A stretch of 53,403 nt of DNA. It comes from Halomarina oriensis. Lineage in GTDB: Archaea; Halobacteriota; Halobacteria; Halobacteriales; Haloarculaceae. Each line of letters opens with the position of its first letter. Position 1 is the stretch's first letter. The notes under the pieces were generated by a model. The model saw nothing but the letters and a program-made list of their open reading frames with translations, made no database searches and was not told the origin of the DNA. Below, in pieces: positions 16,057 to 24,991 of the stretch. Location of the stretch: assembly GCF_009791395.1 (NCBI RefSeq), contig NZ_WSZK01000042.1, positions 1 through 53,403 on the forward strand. The letters run 5' to 3'. The position numbers and the translations under genes were made by a program.

Positions 16057-17391
16057 ATGGCTACTGGAATCCGACAGAGTGCTGAGCACGGCTGGTACTG
16101 GTCGTACGACGGCGAGCCGGTGGTACTCTTGGGGGGAAGTGAGAAAGACAACCTCTTCCAGTGGACCGGGACCCGGTTACAGGACCAACTCGATGATCTC
16201 GTCGAGGCTGGTGGGAATTTCGTCCGTAATACGATGTCCGACCGCGGCGAAGAGGACGTCTCACCGTTCGAGACGAGCGACGACGGCAGCTACGACCTCG
16301 ACCGGTGGAACGAATCGTACTGGACCCGCCTGTCGTCGTTCCTCGACGCGACTGCAACGCGTGACGTCATCGTCGGACTGACGCTATGGGATCAGCACGA
16401 TTTCAACGGGGCGAAGTGGAATACCCACGCGTGGAATCCGGCCAACAACAGGACCCTTCCGGCGGACGCTCTGCCCACCTCAGGAGGTGACCACTGGCAG
16501 GACAGAATCGAGTTCTTCCGCACGGTCGAGGACGGGAACGAGACCGTTCTCGACTATCAAGAGCGGTTCGTCGACGAGGTTCTCGACTACACGCTCGAGT
16601 ACGACCACGTCATCTACAACGCGACGAACGAGGGGTGGGCCGGTATCGAATGGGAACTCCACTGGGCAGAGTACGTCTTAGAACGGGCTCAGCACGAAGG
16701 CGTCAAGGTCGATGTCGGGAATATGAACTTGGACCCGGAAGACTCCGTAAGGAAGGCAATCGAGTACCCGGACACGTTCTCCTACGTCGAGCTGTCCCAG
16801 CACAACCAGGACGCTGCTGGGTCGAGCGGGCCGGAACACTACAAGAAACTGCAGGAATGGCGCACGGAGGTCGAAGAGGCCGTCGGACCCCGACCGTTCA
16901 ACAACGTGAAAATCTATGGTGGGTTCGACGGCGGGAACGAGAACGCTGGCACTGCAGATGAAGCGGTCAGGCGATTCTGGCGGAACGTGCTCGGTGGCTG
17001 TGCCGCCTGTCGATTCCACCGACAAGTTGCGGCTGGCGAAGCCACCTGGGGCATCGGCAGCAGTGAGCGAGCTCGTCGACAGATTCGGTCAGTTCGTATG
17101 GTAGAGGAGGTCGTCGACCTCTGTCGAGCGGTTCCTCGACAGGAAGCGCTCCTCGACAGGACGGCCGACGAAGCGTACTGCGCTGGCGTTCCCGAAGACT
17201 CGTATGTCGTCTACCTGCCAGACGGTGGTGACGTGACGCTCTCTCTCGGTGAGGGGCCTCACGACGTTCGATATCTCGACCCGGAGACGGCGACGTGGAC
17301 TGATGATGCGACTATCGACGGTGTGGGGAGTCAGACGATCTCGCCGTCACGCACACAGTGCCTCTTAGTCGTGACCCAACCACCGTCGTAG
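16057..17391 (+). CDS. Glycoside-hydrolase-like TIM-barrel protein with C-terminal collagen-binding-like domain
   Basis: The 444-residue protein begins without a signal peptide: SAEHGWYWSYDGEPVVLLGGSEKDNLFQW is the opening strand typical of DUF4038/GH140-like hydrolases. A barrel-like region follows, with GGNFVRNTMSD, VGLTLWDQHDFNGAKW, and YNATNEGWAG near residues 188-197; the NE pair is a candidate acid/base of clan GH-A. The last about 80 residues (EDSYVVYLPDGGDVTLSL ... VRYLDPETATW) resemble the putative collagen-binding domain that ends such proteins. The substrate is unknown. The ATG at 16057 is chosen because the upstream codons are not conserved. It stands alone among haloarchaeal core genes and may be acquired. 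Confidence 0.65.
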   Translation: MATGIRQSAEHGWYWSYDGEPVVLLGGSEKDNLFQWTGTRLQDQLDDLVEAGGNFVRNTMSDRGEEDVSPFETSDDGSYDLDRWNESYWTRLSSFLDATATRDVIVGLTLWDQHDFNGAKWNTHAWNPANNRTLPADALPTSGGDHWQDRIEFFRTVEDGNETVLDYQERFVDEVLDYTLEYDHVIYNATNEGWAGIEWELHWAEYVLERAQHEGVKVDVGNMNLDPEDSVRKAIEYPDTFSYVELSQHNQDAAGSSGPEHYKKLQEWRTEVEEAVGPRPFNNVKIYGGFDGGNENAGTADEAVRRFWRNVLGGCAACRFHRQVAAGEATWGIGSSERARRQIRSVRMVEEVVDLCRAVPRQEALLDRTADEAYCAGVPEDSYVVYLPDGGDVTLSLGEGPHDVRYLDPETATWTDDATIDGVGSQTISPSRTQCLLVVTQPPS

Positions 17392-17416
17392 CGGAGACAC
17401 GATAGAGCCGAGCTAC

Positions 17417-17444
17417 TGTTAGACTCACGCTCTCTGTCTAACAG
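17417..17444 (+). repeat. Copy 2 of the 18-base repeat, here forming a perfect hairpin
   Basis: The bases ctgttagac at about 17416-17424 and gtctaacag at 17436-17444 are perfect inverted copies of 9 bases around an 11-base loop. The right part, acgctctctgtctaacag (17427-17444), is identical to 5720-5737. It lies between convergent genes, so it may work as a terminator as well as being part of a dispersed element. Confidence 0.6.
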
Positions 17445-17489
17445 CAGGTTCAGTGGAAGGTGCTTGAAAGAACGTGCAGTAGTACCGCA

Positions 17490-17508
17490 GCAGACGCGAA
17501 GCGTCTGC
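17490..17508. terminator. Hairpin GCAGACGC-GAA-GCGTCTGC between convergent genes
   Basis: A perfect 8-base-pair stem with a GAA loop, placed 99 bases after the glycoside-hydrolase-like gene and 27 bases from the stop of the convergent winged-helix gene. Position suggests a bidirectional transcript end. Its GCGAAGCG centre is the same as in the palindromic repeats elsewhere, so it may be another copy of that family. Confidence 0.45.
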
Positions 17509-17534
17509 GAGGACACCCGACGAAGAAACCGGCG

Positions 17535-17876
17535 CTACTGATAGGCCAACCGCATGACCCACTGGGAGAAGGCGTCGGACTGCTCGTCGAGTTCGTCGTC
17601 GGCGACAAACGGCGAGAGCATGTCGCCGGCCATCAGGAGTTGGAAGTCGAGGTCCATCGCCGTCGGGGAGAGGAGGTAGGTGTTGTGGCCCTCGTAGACC
17701 GTCTCCTCGCGGTCGATGAGGTCCTTCTCGGCGAGCGACTCGACGATACGACTGCCCTTCCGCGAGGAGACGTCGAGTTCCTTCCAGAACTCGCTCTGGT
17801 GGATGCCGCCGGTCCGGCGGACGAGGTCCAAGCCGGCACGCTCGTCCTCCGTGAGGTCGGCCTCAGCAGTGCTCAT
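17535..17876 (-). CDS. Winged-helix transcriptional regulator (DUF7343/TrmB-like)
   Basis: A 113-residue protein whose first 75 residues form a winged helix: TEDERAGLDLVRRTGGIHQSEF, then the recognition-helix region SSRKGSRIVESLAEKDLIDREE and a wing ending in YLLSP. A short C-terminal helical part (DFQLLMAGDMLSPF) follows. It should bind DNA; its targets are unknown. A gattaaatc TATA-like box at about 17899-17908 sits 28 bases before the ATG, so it has its own leaderless promoter. The next gene upstream on the same strand is the NRDE protein, 89 bases away. Confidence 0.75.
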   Translation of the reverse strand: MSTAEADLTEDERAGLDLVRRTGGIHQSEFWKELDVSSRKGSRIVESLAEKDLIDREETVYEGHNTYLLSPTAMDLDFQLLMAGDMLSPFVADDELDEQSDAFSQWVMRLAYQ

Positions 17877-17965
17877 ACAGTGGCTACGAACGCACGCCGG
17901 ATTAAATCTGACTGTCTCCTTGCGTCTGCCTGCCTGTGGCCCGAAGCGGACGGGCCACGGAGCGC

Positions 17966-18772
17966 TCAGACCGACGCGTCGACGCGCTCGAAGGGCGTCT
18001 CACACGGCGGGCCGTCGGCGTACCAGAATCGGCTGTCGCCGCTCGCGTCGACGGTGACCAGCGAGGAGGACTTCGTGCCGAACCCCTCGGGGGCGCGGTC
18101 CGGGTTGGCGTCGTCGTCCGGGTCGCCGTTCGTCTCGACCGGTTGGCCGCCGTGGATGCAGACGCCGAACTCGTGGTCGCCCAGTGCGTCACCCGCCCGC
18201 GTCCGCCACGCCTCGGGAGTCTCGCCCGGTTCGGGTTGGAGATACTCGAACAGTCGCCGACCGTTCGCTGCCTGACGCTTCGCGGGGGCGGGACGAACCT
18301 CCGGAACGAAGTACGACGTGTCGTAGCCGACGTTCATCACGACGTGGACGCCGGGGTCGAACTGGTGGATGGAGCCACCGCCCTCGTCGGAGACCAGGAA
18401 ACAGCCGGCGGCGTCGGCGACGAGCAGGAAGAACCCCTCGTAGCGACGTCGGTCGAGTTCACGCTCGATGCCGCGGACGGCCTCCTCGGCGCTCGGCGAG
18501 TCGAGGGCGTCGAGGACCAACCGGCCGCGCGAGCGCTCGCCCGGCGGCGTCTCGACCCAGCGGTTCGTGATGGCGACGAAGACGCCCTCGTCGTTGTAAC
18601 CCATCCACGTCCCGCCCGCCTCCTCGTCGCGGGGGGCGACGACCCGTCGGCCGGAGTCGAGCGTTCGAGCCGCGGGGGGTGACGACTCGCGGGCGTAGGC
18701 CTCGTCGCGGTTGGCGGCGACCACCAGCGGGTGCTCCTCGAACGTCTGCCAGGCGAACGTGAGCGTACACAC
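17966..18772 (-). CDS. NRDE family protein (TANGO2-like)
   Basis: The 268-residue protein begins MCTLTFAWQTF with the N-terminal cysteine and the diagnostic NRDE motif in VVAANRDEAYARESSPP (residues 17-33), followed by GGTWMGYNDEGVFVAITNR, typical of the NRDE/TANGO2 family. The conserved Cys2 suggests an Ntn-hydrolase-like fold, but the biochemical role is not settled. A ggattaagc TATA-like box near 18794-18802 lies 27 bases before the ATG. It lies 51 bases downstream of menE on the same strand, though a separate promoter makes a link to quinone synthesis doubtful. Confidence 0.88.
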   Translation of the reverse strand: MCTLTFAWQTFEEHPLVVAANRDEAYARESSPPAARTLDSGRRVVAPRDEEAGGTWMGYNDEGVFVAITNRWVETPPGERSRGRLVLDALDSPSAEEAVRGIERELDRRRYEGFFLLVADAAGCFLVSDEGGGSIHQFDPGVHVVMNVGYDTSYFVPEVRPAPAKRQAANGRRLFEYLQPEPGETPEAWRTRAGDALGDHEFGVCIHGGQPVETNGDPDDDANPDRAPEGFGTKSSSLVTVDASGDSRFWYADGPPCETPFERVDASV

Positions 18773-18823
18773 GAGTCGACGTAGGCGCCCGCGCGGATTA
18801 AGCGTTGAGCGCGGCTCGCGGAC

Positions 18824-20389
18824 TCACGGCCGCTCCCCGGCCAGTCGCTCGCGGACGGCGTCGCGTCCGGCGGTCCCCGACTCGGTGCGTGGGATGTCGT
18901 CGAACGCCAGCACACGCGGGAGTTTGTAGCCCGCCAGCCGGTCCCGACAGTGTGCCTCGACGGTCCCGGCGTCGAGAGCGACTCCCGGTTGTGGTTCGAC
19001 GAGCGCGGCCACGCGCTGGCCCCACTCCTCGTCGGGGAGGCCGACGACGACGGCGTCCCGGACCGTCGGCAGTTCCCGGAGGACGGCCGCCACCTCGCCG
19101 GGGTCGACGTTCTGCCCGCCGGTGACGATACGGTCGTCCTTCCGGTTGTGGACGTAGAGGCGGCCCGCCTCGTCGCGGTGGCCGACGTCGCCGGTCAGCA
19201 GGCCGCTCGTCCCGAACGCCGCCCGCGTCGCGGCCGGGTCCTCGTAGTACCCCGGCGTCACCGTCGGGCCGCTGACGGCGAGTTCGCCGGGCGTCCCCGT
19301 CGGAACGACGTCGCCGTGGTCGTCGACGACGGTCACGTCGGTGAACAGCAGCGGTCGACCGACGGAGTTCGGGGCCGCGGGGGCCTCGCCGGGGGCCGCC
19401 GTGGCTATCTGCGAGGCCGTCTCTGTCATGCCGTACGTCGGACAGACCGGGACGCCGCGGTCGGCACAGCGCTCGACGAGTTCCGGCGGCGTCGGCGCGC
19501 CACCGACGAGGACGAACCGCAGCGAGTCGGGCGGGTCGCCCGCGTCGAGCAGTCGGCGGAGCATCGTCGGGACGACGGAGACGCCCGTCGCTCCGTGGTC
19601 GGTCATCGCCGCGAGCAGGCCCTCGGCGTCCGTCGGACAGCGGACGAGGGTCGCCCCGTAGAGCGTCGTCCGGTAGACCGGCGCGAGCCCGCCCATCGAA
19701 CTCGGGGCGAGCGGCGACGCCCAGCGGTCGCCCGGCAGCGTGCCGAGGCGGAACGCGCTCGCCGCCGCACTCGCCAGCACGTTCTTGACCGTGAGGACGA
19801 CGAGTTTCGGGCGGCCGGTCGTCCCCGAGGTGAACAGCATCACGAGCGGGTCCTCCGGGTCCCACTCCGGGAGGTCGAACGGTCGTGGGTCGGTCGCCGC
19901 GAGCGGGTCGGCTCGCGTGTCTCCCCGTCCGTTCTCCTCCGGGTCGTCCCCGTCCGGTTCGTCGTCGGGCGACTCTTCGGGAGGGTCCGACAGCGACCGG
20001 ACCGGTACGTCCCCGGCACTCGCCAGCGAACGCTCGGCGGTCGACCCGTCACAGAGCAGGACGTCGAGGTCCGCCCGGTCGATGCGTGGGGTGAGTTCGT
20101 TGGTCGTCAGTCGCGCCGAGAAGGGGACGAGACACGCGCCGACCCGCATCGTCGCGTGGACGGCCGCGACGGCCTCGACGCCCGGTTCGACGAGCAGGCC
20201 GACGTGGTGGTCGACGCAGACGCCCTCGGCTGCGAGTCGGCCGGCGAGGCGCTCGACGGTCCGGTCGAGTTCGCGGTAGGTGACGGTCCGGCCGCTCGTG
20301 GCGTCGGCGACGGCGGTCGACGACGGCGAGAGTCGTGCTCGTTGGCCGAACCAGTCACGCACTGTCCGAGGTGCTACTGCGAGGTACAT
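18824..20389 (-). CDS. menE: o-succinylbenzoate--CoA ligase, with unusual A10 motif
   Basis: MenE activates o-succinylbenzoate as its CoA ester. The 521-residue ANL enzyme has the P-loop [16 protein letters not shown] near residues 184-199, [37 protein letters not shown] and [17 protein letters not shown]. In the A10 motif, where most relatives have a catalytic Lys, the sequence is [13 protein letters not shown], with Thr in the Lys position. An acidic insert ([19 protein letters not shown]) near 135-153 is a haloarchaeal-style surface loop. Its start overlaps the end of menC by 35 bases, and menA-menC-menE form one operon, which is the main support for MenE over other acyl-CoA ligases. Confidence 0.9.
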   Translation of the reverse strand: MYLAVAPRTVRDWFGQRARLSPSSTAVADATSGRTVTYRELDRTVERLAGRLAAEGVCVDHHVGLLVEPGVEAVAAVHATMRVGACLVPFSARLTTNELTPRIDRADLDVLLCDGSTAERSLASAGDVPVRSLSDPPEESPDDEPDGDDPEENGRGDTRADPLAATDPRPFDLPEWDPEDPLVMLFTSGTTGRPKLVVLTVKNVLASAAASAFRLGTLPGDRWASPLAPSSMGGLAPVYRTTLYGATLVRCPTDAEGLLAAMTDHGATGVSVVPTMLRRLLDAGDPPDSLRFVLVGGAPTPPELVERCADRGVPVCPTYGMTETASQIATAAPGEAPAAPNSVGRPLLFTDVTVVDDHGDVVPTGTPGELAVSGPTVTPGYYEDPAATRAAFGTSGLLTGDVGHRDEAGRLYVHNRKDDRIVTGGQNVDPGEVAAVLRELPTVRDAVVVGLPDEEWGQRVAALVEPQPGVALDAGTVEAHCRDRLAGYKLPRVLAFDDIPRTESGTAGRDAVRERLAGERP

Positions 20390-21419
20390 TTCCCTTTCCC
20401 TCCGGAACGGCGATGCGACCGGCGCTGACGGGAGCAGGGTCGGCCGTCAGGTCCGCCGCGAGCAGGTCGGCGGTCGCCAGTCCACAGGCCCGGACGGTCG
20501 GGAGCGAGGCGGCGAGGTGGACGGTCGCGGTCCGGGCGTAGACGGCGTCGATGGTCGTCGTCACCACGACGTCGACGCCGCGCTCGATGGCGTCGAGCGC
20601 GACCGTTCGCGCCCGGTCGACGCCGCCGAGCGCCATCGGTTTCAGGACGAGCACGTCGGCGGCACCCGCGTCGACGACCACCTCGGGTGCGGTCGACGCC
20701 AGCGACTCGTCGAGCGCGACACCGACGCTCCCGCCGACCTCGGCGACGTACGCCCGGAGGTCGGCGTGGCCCGCCACGTCCGTCGCGGGGAGTGGCTGTT
20801 CGAGGTATGCCAGTTCACAGTCGGCCAGCGCGTCGACGGCCTCGCGGGCCGTGTCGCGGTCCCACGCCCCGTTGCAGTCAGCCCGCAGTTCGACGTCGGG
20901 GCAGGCCTCGCGGACTGCCCGGAGTCGCGCCACGTCCTCCTCGAGCGGGCGGGCACCGACTTTCACCTTCAGGCAGTCGAACCCCTCGGCGACGGCGTCG
21001 GTCGCCTCGGTCACGGTCGCTTCGACCCCACCGTCACCGACCGTCGCGTTGACGGGGACGTGCTCGACGCCACCGGCCCCACCGAGCCACCGGGACAGCG
21101 GGAGTCGGTCACGGTTGGCGGCGGCGTCGGCCAGCGCGAGCGCCACACCGTGACGGGCCGCCGGCGTGCCCGCGAACGCCTCGTCGCCACGCGGGGCGAG
21201 CGCCCGTCTGGGGTCGGGAAACCGCGAGACACGGGCGAGCGCGGACGCACACTGGTCGAGCGACTCTGTCCACCCCGCCAGCGGCGTCGCCTCGCCGACA
21301 CCGCGCTGACCGGCCACCTCGACGACGACGACGAACCCCTCGCGCTCGGTCAGTTCGCCGTTCGCGGTTCCCAGTGGCTCGACCAGCGGGAGCGAGAACG
21401 GCTCGAAGCCGAGCCTCAT
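20355..21419 (-). CDS. menC: o-succinylbenzoate synthase
   Basis: MenC dehydrates SHCHC to o-succinylbenzoate. The 354-residue enolase-superfamily protein has the lysine pair [15 protein letters not shown], metal ligands in [18 protein letters not shown] and VALDESLAS, and a second-half lysine in [12 protein letters not shown], with the MenC-like end [12 protein letters not shown]. The ATG at 21419 overlaps the menA TGA (ATGA). Members of this superfamily can be racemases, but the operon position between menA and menE fixes the role. The long open frame upstream of 21419 is the antisense-free shadow of menA, not part of this protein. Confidence 0.93.
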   Translation of the reverse strand: MRLGFEPFSLPLVEPLGTANGELTEREGFVVVVEVAGQRGVGEATPLAGWTESLDQCASALARVSRFPDPRRALAPRGDEAFAGTPAARHGVALALADAAANRDRLPLSRWLGGAGGVEHVPVNATVGDGGVEATVTEATDAVAEGFDCLKVKVGARPLEEDVARLRAVREACPDVELRADCNGAWDRDTAREAVDALADCELAYLEQPLPATDVAGHADLRAYVAEVGGSVGVALDESLASTAPEVVVDAGAADVLVLKPMALGGVDRARTVALDAIERGVDVVVTTTIDAVYARTATVHLAASLPTVRACGLATADLLAADLTADPAPVSAGRIAVPEGKGNVPRSSTSDSA

Positions 21420-22393
21420 AGCCCGACCCCGAGCGCGTCGGGCACCACGAGTCCGGCCGCGAACAGCACGGAGTGGGCCGCGAGCAGCTTTCCCGTCGTC
21501 TCCAGCGCCGGGTTGAGCGCCTCGCCGGTCGTCTCGGTCAGGACGGTTCGGGTCAGCGAGGCGGCGACGGGCAGGGTCAGGAGCGGCAGGAGGACGAGCG
21601 GCGAGTAGCCCGTCAGCGCGAACACGACGGGGACGACGTAGGCCATCCCGACCATCACGAGGAACTCGGCGCGACTGAACTCGTAGCCGAACACGACCGC
21701 GAGCGTCCGCTTTCCGGTCGCGGCGTCGGTCTCCCTGTCCCGGGCGTTGTTGACCACGAGGATGCACGTCGAGAGGCCGGCGGCGGGGAGACTGGCGACG
21801 ACGGCCGCGAGCGTGACGGTCCCCTCGGGTGGGAGGAGCGCGAGCGGCGAGTCGAGCAGGACGGAGCCGAACTCGGTGGCGGCGGCTTGGACGTAGTAGG
21901 TGCCGGTCACCGCGACGAGGCCGAAGTAGACGAAGACGAAGAGGTCGCCGAGGCCGCGGTAGCCGTAGGGGTAGGGACCGCCGGTGTAGAGGATGCCGGC
22001 GGCGACGGAGGTGAGGCCGACGACGACGATAGGGAGGCCGCCGACGTAGACGAGGTAGGTGCCGAGGACGACGGCGACGGCGTAGGTGAGGTACATCGCC
22101 CGTTTGACCGCCGCGGCGTCGATGAGACCGCCGGCGGTGACGCGGGTGAACCCCTCGCGGTCCTCGGTGTCGGCCCCGTTGACGGCGTCGTAGTAGTCGT
22201 TGGCGAAGTTCGTCCCGACCTGCAGGAGGAGCGCACCGACCAGCGCGGCGAACGCCGGGAGCGCGCTGAACACGCCGGCGTGGACGGCGACGCCCGCGCC
22301 GACGACGACGGGCGCGGCCCCCGCCGGGAGCGTCTGTGGACGCGCGGCCATCAGCCACGCTCTGGTCCGTGAGACGGACTCGGTCTCTGCCAT
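21416..22393 (-). CDS. menA: 1,4-dihydroxy-2-naphthoate polyprenyltransferase
   Basis: MenA attaches the isoprenoid tail to the naphthoate ring in the membrane. The 325-residue UbiA-family protein has about nine hydrophobic helices. The first prenyl-diphosphate site is [20 protein letters not shown] (about residues 60-79), with the two Asp clusters, and the second is [20 protein letters not shown] at 22393 (MAETES) is chosen because a tatcaatct TATA-like box lies about 28 bases upstream; a frame extension to 22423 is unlikely. It is the first gene of menA-menC-menE. Confidence 0.94.
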   Translation of the reverse strand: MAETESVSRTRAWLMAARPQTLPAGAAPVVVGAGVAVHAGVFSALPAFAALVGALLLQVGTNFANDYYDAVNGADTEDREGFTRVTAGGLIDAAAVKRAMYLTYAVAVVLGTYLVYVGGLPIVVVGLTSVAAGILYTGGPYPYGYRGLGDLFVFVYFGLVAVTGTYYVQAAATEFGSVLLDSPLALLPPEGTVTLAAVVASLPAAGLSTCILVVNNARDRETDAATGKRTLAVVFGYEFSRAEFLVMVGMAYVVPVVFALTGYSPLVLLPLLTLPVAASLTRTVLTETTGEALNPALETTGKLLAAHSVLFAAGLVVPDALGVGL

Positions 22394-22507
22394 TGGTCGG
22401 GAGTCGAGCGCGGCGAGTATCAATCTCCGCGTTTCGTCGCGGCGGGTCGGCGTCCCGTGGGTCGACCCGACCGCCCGGAGGACCGGTCTTCGGGGCGGTC
22501 CCGTGGT

Positions 22508-23005
22508 TCAGTTCGACCCCGACGTCCCACCACGGAGCGACCGGTCGCCCCACGGCGGATCGGTGTGCCAGTCGAAGGCGGCGGCGACGAAGCCGACACC
22601 GACCAGTCCCCAACCGACGACGGCGACGGCGGGGACGGTGCTCGCGGTACAGCGGTAGTTCGCACCGTCGAGGTTCTCGCCGAAGCGGAGTTCGCCGCTC
22701 TCGAAGGTGACGCCGTAGCCGCCGCTGTTCGGATAGCTCGCCTCGTCGTTACAGGTCACCGACGACCCGTAGACGCCGACGGAGAAGACGAGCGCACCGA
22801 GGAGGACGACGCCGATGATGGGGCCGGCACGGGTGTCGAGCGGGCGGAGCACCGCGACGGTCGGAATGACGACGACCACCCCGGCGTACACCAGCAGCGG
22901 GAGGTCGGGGAGCAGTCGGGTGCCGAGGAGGACGTAGGTCAGGCCGAAGAGGAGCACCGCCGCGGCGACGACGAGCACGGCGGCACGGGCCAGCGCACGG
23001 AGCAT
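22508..23005 (-). CDS. Haloarchaeal membrane protein, unknown function
   Basis: A 165-residue protein with four hydrophobic segments (about 5-26, 33-52, 60-80 and 120-142). Between the third and fourth lies an outward-looking loop with two cysteines ([19 protein letters not shown] and GANYRCTAS) that could form a disulfide. The ATG at 23005 is 28 bases after a catacactt TATA-like box, so it is leaderless with its own promoter. It sits between purA and menA. I recognise no named family. Confidence 0.65.
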   Translation of the reverse strand: MLRALARAAVLVVAAAVLLFGLTYVLLGTRLLPDLPLLVYAGVVVVIPTVAVLRPLDTRAGPIIGVVLLGALVFSVGVYGSSVTCNDEASYPNSGGYGVTFESGELRFGENLDGANYRCTASTVPAVAVVGWGLVGVGFVAAAFDWHTDPPWGDRSLRGGTSGSN

Positions 23006-23089
23006 GCGTATCACACCACACGGACCCACAAGTGTATGCCGGTGAACCGGTTCCGAAAACGGGGTCCGGAAGGGTGATGACCCGGTGGT

Positions 23090-24466
23090 CTACCAGGGCT
23101 GTTCGACGACGACGGTCTCGTCGCGGTCCGGGCCGACGCCGACGGCGTAGACCGGTGCGTCGAGTTCCTCGGCGACGTACGCCAGATACGTCCGTGCGTT
23201 CTCGGGGATGGCGTCGTAGCCCTCCTCGGCGACGGCCGACCAGTCGGGGTCCGCCCAGCCGTCGAACTCACGGAAGACGGCCTCGCACTCGCCCCACTTC
23301 TCGGTGGTCGCGGGCATCGTCGGCGTCTCCTCGCCGCGGAACTCGTAGGCGTGGCCGACCTTCACGGTGTCCAGGCCCGCCAGCACGTCGAGGTGGTTGA
23401 CCGCGAGGCCGGTGAACCCGTTGGCGCGTGCGGCGTGGCGCAGCATCGGCATGTCGAGCCAGCCGACCCGACGTGGTCGGCCGGTGACGGTGCCGTACTC
23501 GCCGCCCTCGTCGCGGATGTACGTCGCCAGTTCCTCGGCGTCCGCGGAGGTGTCGCCGCCGTCGTCGGGGGTCTGCCCCTCGACGTGGCCGAGTTCGGTC
23601 GGGAGCGGGCCGGTCCCGACCCGCGAGAGGTACGCCTTGACGACGCCGACGACCTCGCTCCCGTCGCCACCGACGACGGTCGGGCCGAGCCCGGTGCCGG
23701 TCGCCGCCCCACCCGAGGTCGGGTTCGAGGACGTGACGTACGGGTAGACGCCGTGGTCGATGTCCAGCGAGGTGCCCTGTGCGCCTTCGAGCATCACGTT
23801 CTCGTCGCCCGTGACGTGGTCGGCGAGGAACGACCCACAGTCGACGGCCATGTCCTCGTCGGCGAGACGCTCGCCGAACGCGCGGGCGTGCTCGAACATC
23901 GCCTCGATATCGAACGCGCCGTCGAGGTCGGGGTGGTCGGCGTCGCCGCCGAAGACGTCCTCGTAGAGTGCGCGTTTCTGCGGGACGACGTACTCCAGTC
24001 GTTCGCGCAGGACCGTCTCGTCGAGCAGGTCACCGATACGGACGCCCCGACGACCCGCCTTGTCCTCGTAGGTCGGACCGATACCGCGACCCGTCGTGCC
24101 GGCCGCGAGGTCCTCCTTCTCGGTCTCCTCGATACCGTCGAGAACGCGGTGGTACGGCATGATGACGTGCGCGCGTTCGGCGACGCGCACGTCGGGGTCC
24201 ATCCCGCGCTCGCGCAGGGCGTCGATCTCCGAGAACAGCGTCTCGGGATTGACGACACAGCCGTTGCCGAGCACGCCGACCGTTCCGCGAACGACGCCGC
24301 TGGGGACCAGCGACAGTTTGTACTCCTCGCCGCCGTGGACGACGGTGTGGCCGGCGTTGTCCCCACCCTGATAGCGGGCGACGACGTCGGCGTCCGCGCC
24401 GTAGAGGTCCACGACGCGGCCTTTCCCTTCGTCGCCGAGCTGTGACCCGACGATAGTGACAGTCAT
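23090..24466 (-). CDS. purA: Adenylosuccinate synthetase
   Basis: PurA joins IMP and aspartate using GTP in the first step from IMP to AMP. The 458-residue protein starts with VGSQLGDEGKGRVVD, containing the catalytic Asp12, and has His40 in GGDNAGHT, GTTGRGIGPTYEDKAGRRG, LEGAQGTSLDIDHGVYPYVT, and GRPRRVGWLD near the C-terminus. An acidic hydrophilic stretch (PDDGGDTSADAEE) near 300-315 is a likely surface loop. It is a single gene with its own promoter region, divergent from the winged-helix gene. Confidence 0.96.
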   Translation of the reverse strand: MTVTIVGSQLGDEGKGRVVDLYGADADVVARYQGGDNAGHTVVHGGEEYKLSLVPSGVVRGTVGVLGNGCVVNPETLFSEIDALRERGMDPDVRVAERAHVIMPYHRVLDGIEETEKEDLAAGTTGRGIGPTYEDKAGRRGVRIGDLLDETVLRERLEYVVPQKRALYEDVFGGDADHPDLDGAFDIEAMFEHARAFGERLADEDMAVDCGSFLADHVTGDENVMLEGAQGTSLDIDHGVYPYVTSSNPTSGGAATGTGLGPTVVGGDGSEVVGVVKAYLSRVGTGPLPTELGHVEGQTPDDGGDTSADAEELATYIRDEGGEYGTVTGRPRRVGWLDMPMLRHAARANGFTGLAVNHLDVLAGLDTVKVGHAYEFRGEETPTMPATTEKWGECEAVFREFDGWADPDWSAVAEEGYDAIPENARTYLAYVAEELDAPVYAVGVGPDRDETVVVEQPW

Positions 24467-24663
24467 CGAGTGACGCTTCCGGAGGCCGTACCAAACCGAT
24501 TACGGTCCCCCGTCGGCCCGACCGACCGAACGGTCACGGTCGTCCGGGCATGTTGGCATCTGCCACAACCGTTATACGTCACCCCTCAGAAGAGGGTGAC
24601 AGCGATAGAATCGGCCGACGGACAGCAACACTTAAAGGTTGCAAACACAAGTTAACAATTGCC
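24467..24663. promoter_or_regulatory. Divergent promoter region between purA and a winged-helix gene
   Basis: An inverted repeat GTCACCC-ctcagaaga-GGGTGAC at 24578-24600 has a perfect 7-base stem and lies between the two divergent starts. An acttaaa TATA-like box at 24630-24636 lies about 30 bases before the winged-helix ATG at 24664. On the other side, gattacgg near 24499-24506 may serve purA. The palindrome could be the operator of the winged-helix protein itself; this is inference from position. Confidence 0.5.
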
Positions 24664-24969
24664 ATGATAGATAGGCTTGAGAAGGAAGTCGACATGCTCG
24701 AACGCCATCTGCAGGTCCTCAAGATGGTCATCGAGAACGAGCCCATCGGTATCGTCAAGATGTCTAACGAGACGGGGTACCCGCACCACAAGGTGCGCTA
24801 CTCCCTCCGGGTCCTCGAAGAGGAAGACCTCATCGAGCCCTCCAGCCAGGGTGCGATTACGACCGAGACGACGGCGGAGTTCGTCGCCGACCTCGACGAC
24901 AAGGTCGACGAGATCGTCGACAAACTCGACGGTATGAAGATCGACGAGATGCCCGAGATCGAGAGCTGA
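24664..24969 (+). CDS. Winged-helix protein, small conserved euryarchaeal type
   Basis: A 101-residue protein: a charged helix (MIDRLEKEVDMLERHLQVLKM), then a winged helix (IGIVKMSNETGYPHHKVRYSL, RVLEEEDLIEPS, GAITTETTAEF), then an acidic helix (DLDDKVDEIVDKLDGM). It is likely a DNA-binding regulator. ATG at 24664 is about 30 bases from a TATA-like box, while the upstream codons are not protein-like. It is divergent from purA and convergent with the coiled-coil protein gene. Its regulon is unknown. Confidence 0.75.
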   Translation: MIDRLEKEVDMLERHLQVLKMVIENEPIGIVKMSNETGYPHHKVRYSLRVLEEEDLIEPSSQGAITTETTAEFVADLDDKVDEIVDKLDGMKIDEMPEIES

Positions 24970-24991
24970 ACGAGCGATAGTTTTCTGCGGG

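Noticed and set aside
20355-22613. A 752-codon open frame on the minus strand
   Set aside because: Only its last 354 codons are MenC-like. The rest is the out-of-frame shadow of menA, rich in Arg and Pro, as expected from high-GC DNA.
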